Positions 54,301 to 64,000 of a stretch of 64,000 nucleotides of DNA are shown here, piece by piece. Under the pieces are notes generated by a model. The model worked only from the letters and a program-made list of their open reading frames with translations. It searched no databases and was not told where the DNA came from. Position 1 is the stretch's first letter, and each line of letters opens with the position of its first letter. Position numbers and translations under genes: made by a program. This DNA is from Petunia secreta (Eukaryota > Streptophyta > Magnoliopsida > Solanales > Solanaceae): positions 15,456,001 through 15,520,000 of the forward strand of contig JARKIP010000064.1 of assembly GCA_029990175.1 (NCBI GenBank), read 5' to 3'.

Positions 54301-57300
54301 TATTCACATAACTACATAAGGTTATATTACACTGAATTTATCAAAAGTACCTCTTCCCGTAATTCTGAAGGGAATGTGGCAATAATTGACACGGTGTCCA
54401 TCTCAACGGGTTGGCCTTCTAATTCTTGAGACTGCACCACCCTTTGTGCCCGTTGCTGTGCCAAAACTTCTTCCCGGATGTCAGGTGGAAGGGCTGCTAG
54501 AAATTCCGGATCAATATCCCCACTATTTTGAGGCTCAGAATTTTGTTGTTGAGTTGCTTGACCCTGTTGAGCTGAGAGAACCTCAGCTCGCAACTCCTCA
54601 GGAAGTGCCTCAAGAAATGCAGGATCAATTGATCCAGAATCAGCATCCACGTTACGTTGCTGTTCCTCGCTGGGACCAGTTTGTTCTGCTTCTTGACTTG
54701 GATGTTCTGAAGCCTCAGATACGCTATGAAGGGCCACATCCCTTGCATTTACCACAGCAGAATTACCGAAAGAACCATTAGTCCTCCTAGTTCTAGCATC
54801 TGCTGCACCCTGCCTATCCCCACCATCATCATGCCCATCTGCACTTCCAATTTCAACGTCAAGACTTCGAAGACTTTCACCCAGGGTTGCACCACTTCCA
54901 CTGCTTTCTTGGCTAACAGCCTCAACGTCCCTTATGGCAACGTCATTCTGTTCAAACTGCATTTCGACAGGTTGAGGTTGTCTACTTGATGAGTCTGTTA
55001 CCTGAGCAGACACATTTCCCACAGGTGTCACATCAGCACCACCAGATTCATCCAGAACTGTTGACGGGGCAGTTGTATCCCTGGCTTCATTGTTGCTGTT
55101 GTTCTCCACAGCACTTTCAGATGCCATTTCACCTGATCCTGGAAACTGAGTGGCTTCACCTCTATTCTGAGACCCCTCTGTAGCATCTTGATCAGCTGAT
55201 TTTTCAGCGCTTGGCCGCCTTAATTGGGACACAAGTATATCCTCAAAACCTTGTGGAAGAGCAGAAGCATTTGATCCACCACTTTGTTGGTTATCAGTGG
55301 TCCATAAATTGAACCGTTGGCTTTGGCGGCTGCTCCGGAGAGAACGGAAAACAGAATCCAGGCGCGATGAGGTTCCTTCTGTGGTCCGATCAGAATAAAC
55401 ATCACGAATGTTCTCTGAATAATGAGAAGAGACCAATAAGATTTCTTTTGAAAGCAATAAACAGACATGCATGACACATCATTGCACACCAGAAAAAGTT
55501 ACAATATTAACCAGAAATAGTCCAGATACCTGATTGCCGAGGTTGACCCAATTGCAGCGAAGAAGAGGGTTCCACCAGAAGGGGATGTTGTGAAGGAGCA
55601 ATGCTGTCCCCGCTTCTTCCCAAAAGATTGTAGATGGACGTCGTACGCCCCTGGCGCCTAGAGCCAAAAACTTCAACGGGCATAACATGTAAAGTTTCAC
55701 TAGAGAGACTATGCTCTCGACCAAAAACCTCAATATGGTCAAATACATTTATCCCATTCATTCCATCTCCCAGACGAAGTATTACACCATCCTCTTCATC
55801 CTCATCGTCTTCATCCTCCTCATCCATTACCTCCTCATCAAAATCATCCTCATCCATCTCTTGGTCATCTTGATCAGTATCCACATGCTGTAAGTGATGG
55901 GCTTCATCTTCCTCAAGATCATTATGTTCTTCTTCGTCCCCCTCTTCATCTTCATCAACCTCATCTCCTTCATCGCCTGACATCTCATCATCATCATCAT
56001 CCTCATCATCGTCATCTTCATCAAGATTCTCTTGTACATCAGGCTGGATTTCAAACCTTATCTCGAGGCCATTTTCCAGATTTCTACTGTCCTCGTTACT
56101 TTCATGCATGTAATCATCTTCATTAGACGGACCAAAACCCCCATCCATATCCTGATCATGTTCCATATCATCAGTGACAGCTTCTGACCCACCAAAGTTT
56201 TGAGACGCACCAAAAGACTCAATCTGATCTGCTGGCACTGAACTCACATTAGGCTGTGCTGCAGTTTCATTAGTCTGCACCGCAAAGGCATGATCAGAAG
56301 TTCCAGGTTGATTATGATCCTGAGTTTTTGTTGACTGTTCTCCCTTCCCAGCATTGGCCTCAGCCGCAAGGACATGCTCCTTTGTTACCAACTCCAGAAC
56401 TTTTACAACACCACTAACAACCTTGGAAGAATCAGCATGATCCAGGTCCAACACATGAAGAGCTCGAGTCAGAGATTGAACCAAACCAACATCTACGAAA
56501 GTAGCAGAAGCCTCTGCTGATATGGAAGAACCTGTAGGTGCACGAGCAGTCAGAACATCATTGAGAAGATCAGTAAATGCTTGAATATCAGTTCCTGGAG
56601 CCCTAAAACCTTTTGCAACCTCGACAAAATCACTGACAACACTGCTAATCTCTGTAAAGATTCTTTTCCTTGCCTCAGACGAGCGAACACAAGATGCCAC
56701 CAACAACTGGCTAGCTCTACTCGAAAGTTTTTGCCTCCAGTCCACATCAGTTTTTCTCTCTTTCCTAGAACTCTTCGTATAAGGTAAAAACTTATGAAGA
56801 ATATGATGAAAAATTCCACCACTAAAGTGCCCTGCAGTGCTCCGGAGAGAAGCAGCTATGCAACTGCTAACTTCCGAATCTTTTCGAAGCAGGATATGAA
56901 CAGAAGCAGTATACATCAAAAGAATCTCTGTCAACAGCTTCAAAATAAATACAATCTTAGCCATCGACGCGGACAATTCATGGTTATCAGCTTCACTAGC
57001 TTCAGAAGCAGAGGCAATAGCTTTCCCTTTATCCTTGTTTGCAGAAACATCAATCTCCATATCTGTTGCATTATGGCTCTCCTTCGCCACAAGTTCATCT
57101 TTCAAGGGAGGAACAAACTTCATAACTGGATCCAAAAGAAGCTCAATGACATTTACGAAACTATGAGGTGGCTTTCGATGAACTTTGACATTTTTAGAAC
57201 TTGCATCAAGACTCTTGCTCTGTACTCCATGACTCACATTACCAACACCCGGCTTCAGGTCTGCATTCTGCACTTTATCTTTGTCTTCTGATTTCTCTCT

Positions 57301-60300
57301 CTCCCTGTCTTTGTCCTTTTTGTCCTTGTCACGGTCTCTCAACAGGACTACATAAGGTCGTTCACCGACCATCTCCACTTGGCACACAGAACGAGCAGCC
57401 CGCATGAAAATCACTGGATCCCGCTGAATAACAGAAGTCAAATTTAACAGGAAATTACGGGGTGTGAGCCTTCCACTTGACTGTCTATTAGAAGCAGTTA
57501 CAACATTGTGCCGTATCTCTGCTTCCATAGCTTGCTGTAGAGTCTGAGGATCCTCAAGGATATGCCGTATTATAGTAGCAGCAACGTTGTCAAATCCAAT
57601 AAACAAGCTGTTCGTTGGCAAGGAAAGCAGCAACTGCATCCCACCAACATCCAGAAAGTTAACAGCAACTAGGTGAGTTCTTGTAAGAGTTGCACATAGC
57701 TGCAACACAGCATGCATTGTTTCTGAGGGAAGCTGGTTCCTCATACAACCACAAGCTATTTCCACAAGCTGCTTCTGCTCTTGTACATCCAGATATTTTG
57801 GAGACAGAGAAGACTGTGAATTATCAATATTGTCCTCGCTGATCAAAACTGGTTTCTCGGCAGCATCACCTCTCTTCAATTGTTCCAGAATATCAGCATT
57901 CAACTTCTGATCCACTTGAGCAAGCCGATCAATAGCAACGAAAGCTGCTGTCACCCATTTGGGAACTTTCTCCCTATCAACTGAACTAGAAATCCATTGT
58001 GAAAGAAGATCAGATGAAACTTTGACCAAGCCATTCTTTGCAGCGATCTCTCTAGCCTCGGCATCTTCATTAAGAATCAGAGCAAGAACATGAAAGAGAT
58101 TAGAAAGAATGCTGCTGTTTCCATCATCGGAGACATTACTAGAACGCTTCACTTGTTCAACAATAAACGAAACCACAGCTGACCGATGTTCACCATCATT
58201 CTGAGAGCATATCATCACAAGAAGATCCCTGACAGGAAAAGCAAGAGAGTCTTTCATCTCTAGGAGCTTTCGGCATGTTGACAACAAATCATCAACAGGA
58301 GGAGGCTGAACCATTTCTTCTTCAATGGTCTCGTTACTTTCTTTGGAAACATCTTCCTTTGTATCAGATCCAGCGTTCCCAAGTGACATGGCAAGGGCGC
58401 GGGCGAGTTCATCATCTTCTGGTACTTCCTCTGGATGCGAGAATAACCATTCCATTGCAAGCTCGACACTATTTGAACCAACCTGCCTCAAAGCCTCTTC
58501 TGCCCTACTCCTGGAGAACCCCATTTCGACAATTGTAGAAATTGTAGTCTCATTTGGGGGAGGTCCAGACACACGAGCAGCAGTATTGTTCGCACTTTTG
58601 ACTTCTACTCCAGAGTAAATGTGTCTCATGATGTTGAGAACAGCTGCAATGAAATCATAATTGCATTCTGTGAATTGAGGATGAGTCCAAACGGGAAGAA
58701 CCGTCTTCAATACCATGGATTGTAGAACCTTTACAAATGTCTCCTCATCCCGTGGAAATGGGATATCACCGTTTATCAAAGGTTGAGTTAGTAAATGCTT
58801 TGTGAAAGGAGATAGAATTAAAGATGAAGTCACCAGATGATCCATCAGCTTTCCATAACTACCTAAGGAGCCATATATCCATGAACGCTCTGCATCCTCA
58901 ACTCCTCCATCCTGCCTTGAATGTGTCTCGTCAGTCTCCATAGGAGAAGCAGGAGCTCTGTTGACGGCAAAGAGTAACTGACTTGTAGCTTCAAATGTGG
59001 TCAACACTGACTGGATAACCCCACGCCCATAAAGGCAATTTAATATCACAGCATTGCAAGAATCAGCCTTGTCCAGCAGAATCCCATCAATAAATTCAAT
59101 GACCTTGCCAAAATAACGACATTTGGTTGACACTGATGCCTCTGAGCCAGAAGTACTTAAATGACCTCCAAAATTCATGTGATCAACAGCAATTGAAGCA
59201 AAGGTCGAAGCAACAGATTTTGATGGAGCAGAGACATTGAGCATATCATCCCTCCTACGTGATGGAAGTAGCATCACCTTGCCCAACTCTTGAAACAAAT
59301 GGGTGATATGGATTGACAGGGATCTTACCATATCACGACAGGAATGATAATAGGACCTTTGTTTATCCTCTTTTCTATTGCTGGTTCCAGCAGCATCAAC
59401 AGAACCTGCTTGTTGTGATTGATGACCAGCTTCTATCCGGAGGTTTGAAGGACCATCAGCAGTCTGACGTTGCTGAAGACTAGAAGCTCTAGTCAGATCA
59501 CGATATAGGTTGATCAGATCAAAAAACTGAGACTCAAAACTCCAACCTGACATCCTCCTGCGAAGTAAGGGGTCAAGAAACTGCCTGAAGGAGTTTATTC
59601 TTTGTTCTTCACTATCAGTTGTACTCAACTCCGACTGCCGTGCCTCGTCAGTTGCACCAGCTCCACCTTCTTCTACATCAACCTTAGATTCTTCAAGCAA
59701 TGCTATCTGCCATAGAATTTCACGATGAATACGACCAATATCTTCCAAGACATCTTTGCTTCCATTTCCAAACTCTGTCAGCAGAGCAGTTACCCAACGG
59801 TTGTCTTTGGAGGCAGCCAGAAATAAAAGAAACTCAACTAGAAAAAGTGAAGCAAATGTCTTATCTGGAGTATTTTTGGGATCCAGCAGAAAGGCACCAG
59901 AAACAGCATCAAATCCAGACAATGCTTTTTTCAGATGATCCTTGAGAAAAGAACAGAAAGCGCGAGCCAGCGCAGCCGAGTGCTGTTGAGTAAAAGTCTT
60001 GAAGACCATGGTGCTGTGTAATGCTATGGACATCCCTTCAGATGACTGTGCAACGGTAGGCCGTAATAGTAGTTTCAACAAAGCTTCAATTCCTGACTTC
60101 TCCACAAATAACCGACAAGTTTCAGAATTCTCCATTGTACGGTGAACAAGTACCATCACATGAAAGACAGCCAACTGAATAAACTGCTCATCACTGACAG
60201 CCTCCCCGGATGAATAAGTTGATTCGACCAATGAGCTGGATGCAACACTCTCCCTGTTATCTGCATCCATGTCCATTTCAGTAGTCTCACTTGATTTCCC

Positions 60301-62562
60301 TGATGACTCGGCATGTTCACCATCACCCCGTGAAGCAATACTATTAATAATCTCAATTATCAAATCCACCCCAGTACCTCTCAGAGAAGATACATGGCGC
60401 AACAGCTCCTCCACAGCATTTGCCAAAGGGACAATACCTTCATTCATAGCTACCACATATTTCTTGTTTGTAAATACGTCGACAAGGAAGCGCAATGCTG
60501 AAGTTTCCTTCACCGACTCCAGACCCTTAGCATTAAGGCAAATTGCACCAAGACCGTTAGGTACACATGTAAGAGCTTTTGCAGAAGGTAGTATTCCAGA
60601 CACCACAGAGGATAGAAAAGCATTAGGAAGACCCAACTCATGCAACGCAGGAAAACATGTGGGGTCTTTGTGAATTATTTCACTCATGACAGTCACCGCC
60701 GAGGAATAAATATCACCTCCAAATTTTTCAACATTACTAAAGATCAGACACAAAGTGGCAGGTAAAGATGCCTCATTAGAACTCTGAGATCTGGTTGAAT
60801 TGGCAGGAGCATAGGTAGCAGACCCAAGTGCCTTGAGTAAGACCCTAATAAGTCTCTTCTGAGAATATACATGTTCATCACTAGATTTAAAATGCTCACC
60901 AATGACCATAGAATTGTCATCATCTCCGGCCACATCAATCATTCGGTGAACTTCTATCTGTAATCTATTAGCCAAAAGCTCTACTCCACCCAAATCCTTG
61001 AAAAGGGTTACTGCTGCATTACTATAATCCAAAAGCTTTTGCAGTGTCTTCACAGCCAGGCAAACAAGATGTATATGTGCAGGATCAGCGTCCTCTACTA
61101 GAGGCAAAAAGGTTGGTACCATTCCAGACCCTCGAATGACACTCCCAGAACTTGAAGAAGATATGACATGTAACAGGTAAAACTGCAGAACAGCTTCCAC
61201 AAAGGATACAGATGACAAGTCATTTGAGCTGTTTAGTGACAAGATTGCTCTCTGTAAAACATTCAAGAGGATCATGCGATTACCACCAGCAAAACTGATG
61301 CTCGACCCACTCAAAATCCTCGCCCGCTCATGTGATGATGCATAGGCAGCTAATTGAGCACCCAAGGCATTCATTGCTAGAGTTCTAACATTTCCAGAGA
61401 TGGTTTCTTCAGATCTGACAATCCTGATTAACTCATTTGTATATTCAGGTTCGTTAGCAAAAAAGGACGCAAGTTCATCATGGGAATCACTAGACTGGAC
61501 AAGCACAACGAATGCAAGAAGACAGATCTTGCTGTAAAGCCTGCACACTCTGGGGGAACGGAAGGCATGTGCATATCTGATTCTTGTCAGCAGTGCAAAC
61601 CTTTGCTCAGGAGGAACATTGTACTGCTCAATGCAGAACTTCATTAGTGAAAGATCTTCCTCTTTGCGTACATGGAGATCAGGTATGCGAATTACACTCA
61701 TGCTCGTTGATAGTGCACCATCACCACCTTCAGCATTGCTTTGGGTATTGGCACTATGCAACTCGAAATAAAGGGTGGAGCCTAAGTGATAGAGTGACTT
61801 GTCACCATCATTCTCCACATTGGATGGAAACAGTGATAGGCCTTCATCCTGACTTCTTTCATTTACAGTAACACAATAATACAAGCCCAGACCTTCTTCC
61901 TTGCTTCCCCACCCCTGCGCGAGTGACAGGAGACAGCTGTTTATAGAACCACAGCCCACCAACTTACCACTTGCATGTAGCTTGGACGGATTTATTTTTA
62001 CTAAAACAGCAAGGGTCTCTAAAGTTGCAATGAGGATTTCAGGATCTATTGAAGCCAATAAGAGTTTAAAATGCTGCCAAGAAACAAAGGAAACAAATTC
62101 AGAATCAGAACACATGAATTTTTTATTTGTTACAGGTATTCATCCAACAAAAGGAACAAAAAGTTTTAGCATCTTTAGCTTACCTCCAAGCCACTAAATG
62201 AACTCTTGTTATGGCAATTTTCTAGTATAATCTGCATCACACGCAAAATCTGTAGAACTGCTTGCTTGGGGAAAGGGCTATCATCTCCTAATATGTTATC
62301 AGACAAGAGAAGATCTTTCCTACTACATAAGTATGTCTTGAAATACGTATCAAAATGTAGAAACAAGGGTCTCCAGTGATGAAAATTTCCCTGAAAGGAA
62401 GAGGACAATTAAGTAAAAGTCCAAGCCGCATAAACTGCACGAAATGCTGAGGTAAAAGGTGTTCACCTTGCCATACTCCCAGCGGAAACCGGAAAGAGGT
62501 ATTGCAATATCTTGTAATGGACACTGGATGACCTTGTCAATAAAAGCCTTTACTTTGGGAGG
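49509..62562 (-). CDS. UPL1: HECT-type E3 ubiquitin ligase, UPL1/UPL2-like (first exon missing)
   Basis: It transfers ubiquitin through a catalytic Cys. Fifteen exons, from the 5' end: 62467-62562, 62184-62390, 55530-62073, 54351-55414, 53844-54128, 53563-53767, 53182-53453, 52822-53096, 51225-52344, 51001-51147, 50839-50919, 50537-50762, 50277-50416, 50081-50187, 49509-49611. All junctions keep frame with GT/AG ends and give 3623 residues. The missing N terminus (about 11 residues by family comparison) must lie beyond 62562 and was not found before 64000. Order: N-terminal helical repeats (start PPKVKAFIDKVIQCP), UBA near residues 1275-1315 (TISTIVEMGFSRSRAEEALR), UIM (DELARALAMSLG), an acidic stretch near 2100-2170, three UBM-like motifs (DPEFLAALPPDIREEVL), then HECT. 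Size and order match Arabidopsis UPL1/UPL2 (about 3650-3680 aa). Choosing between the two is not possible here, so the symbol is tentative. Confidence 0.93.
54241..54301. repeat. (AAT)n microsatellite in a UPL intron
   Basis: About 20 uninterrupted AAT/ATA trinucleotides lie in the intron 54129-54350. It is likely polymorphic in length. Confidence 0.9.
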
Positions 62563-64000
62563 CTGAAATGCAGATAAATACACACAATAAGAAGATCATA
62601 CCAATAAGTGGAGAAAAGGAATGAAAAGAAAGATGCAAGCATGAAAGATAGAATAGGCATCAGCTGCTAGAGAAAATAGGTAGTGAAAAACAAGAACCGA
62701 TGCAATTTCTTTAAAGCAGCATAAGTAATTGAGATGAAATTGATTGACTGATAGACCAGAATTGAAAAGTAACACAAAGAAAAAGGATACAGAGAAAATT
62801 AGCATTGAACTTCAAGAAATAAATGCATGCACTGGCAAGGCAATAAAATTACCACTGTCAGCTTGTAACTATCTTTTCTGGACAGGTGCCAGTTTGACTT
62901 GTACTAACATTATTTCTTTACGGAGACATCCACAAGAGCCAATGGCACACGGTTCAAAACTTGGTGGATAATAGCCATCTACCATTCTCTCACTTCAATG
63001 CCAAGCTTTTGTATACACCAAGATTCGAACCCGTAACGTGTGCCAAACCCCGACATACGATTCGAAATCGATAACGAAGCCACCCCCTCTACCCTTCTCA
63101 CATCCAAATACCCAACTTTAAAATACTCTTTTTTAAAAAATTTCTACCAAATCATGTCTAAACACCTACTTAAAGTTTCGTACTAAAACATTACTAAGAA
63201 CAAGATGAATTGAAAACGCAGAATCGAATAAAAATAAAAGCCAATTTAATGTAAACATATGACACTTGAAGTCCTTGAAAAGAGTCGAGAGGAACGGATC
63301 TTGTTTATTTTAAGATTTAAAAAAAAATGACAATCACAAATGTATATCAAACTGTATAGTCCAAAGACAAATGACATAATGGACTAGCTCCTCCTATATC
63401 ATCTCAATCCCCCCTCGAGTATACTGCTTGTAAACGGGGTTTTCCCCTTCATTATCAATAAATTTATTACTTTATCAAATAAGATATCATCTCAATCGCC
63501 AGAGTCTCCCCATTTTCTGCATCCCTTAGGTAATTATTGCCATTATTAAGATTAATAATGAGGTTCTATTGATCACAAGCTACTGATTATAAATGAAATA
63601 CCAATTATAGCTATATCCAACCTGCAAGCTTGATCATATCATATTGCAAGTAATGCTGAAAATCAGAATTATGATAACAGGAGTCTCATTTGAAATTTCC
63701 AATATTTTATGGGTTAATTACAGGTACAAACACATAATTGCTTATTGTACCCCATATTCATTTTACTACTTCGCATAGCAGTAGGGAAAATTTGTGGTTA
63801 CCTACATTCACTCTCATACTTTCAAGCATCATCCGCCAATGTTAATTAAATTATGTTCAAAAATGCCATTTCTCAAAGACCTCTTCTCACTTAAATTCTT
63901 TGCAATCTATATTCAACATGACTAAATGGAATCTTTCACAACAAAAGAGTAGTGAAAGCATAGAGTGAGCAACAATTTCTAGTATTCATGACTAGAAATG
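62563..64000 (-). other. Intron (5' side) of the UPL1/2-like gene, with a possible SINE relic
   Basis: No exon could be recognised, so the first coding exon is probably beyond the window. At 63018-63032 the minus strand reads GGGTTCGAATCTTGG, a match to the tRNA-type B box of plant SINEs. Neighbouring sequence (62890-63110) may be a SINE relic, but an A box and tail are not clear. Confidence 0.35.

Noticed and set aside
55634..55873. Plus-strand Ser-rich ORFs opposite the UPL acidic region
   Set aside because: They are the antisense shadow of Asp/Glu-rich codons in the UPL1/2-like exon. The minus strand has a clear family match and splice structure.

Overview
This is nuclear DNA from a flowering plant. 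The evidence is an intron-rich gene for a very large HECT ubiquitin ligase of the plant UPL1/UPL2 type, a plant cyclin-J18-type gene, and about 45 kb of AT-rich DNA packed with plant LTR retrotransposons (Copia, Sire-like Copia, Athila-like and Ogre/Tat-like Gypsy), a Mutator-like element (MULE), a CACTA element and a Stowaway-like MITE. The repeat types suggest a eudicot, perhaps Solanaceae, but the species is not determined. I saw no bacterial operons, CRISPR arrays, tRNA genes or intact rRNA genes.

Layout. 1-2036: decayed end of a Copia element with its 3' LTR. 2635-3204: an unrecognised open reading frame behind a good 3' splice site. 3584-9235: a Copia element with three coding lesions and no visible 5' LTR. 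9430-9875: tail of a LINE reverse transcriptase. 9876-40783: one nest of insertions. The outermost layer is a minus-strand, non-autonomous Athila-like element. A MULE (14943-40427) landed in its LTR and made a 9-bp target duplication. A Sire-like Copia element (15134-39450) landed in the MULE and made a 5-bp duplication. Two elements then landed in the Sire element: a minus-strand, non-autonomous Ogre-like element (20119-32203) inside its reverse transcriptase, and a plus-strand copy of the same Athila-like family (34522-38808) inside its envelope-like ORF. The MULE also carries a small intact GRF zinc-finger ORF (39617-39859).

40784-46320 holds a possible organelle rRNA scrap, a putative non-autonomous DNA transposon, the 3' part of an F-box/FBA gene, a truncated CACTA transposon and a small unknown ORF. 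47214-47966 encodes a cyclin-J18-like protein on the minus strand. 49509-62562 is the UPL1/2-like gene, also minus strand, with fifteen exons in the window. Only the short first exon (about ten codons, by family comparison) is missing, and it probably lies beyond 64000.

The most unusual signal is inside the Ogre-like element. Three separate tandem arrays are built from short stem-loop units. In the 144-bp higher-order repeat, the stems of the four monomers differ in sequence, yet the changes are matched on both arms. This is a covariation pattern that points to selection on, or templated maintenance of, folded RNA or DNA.
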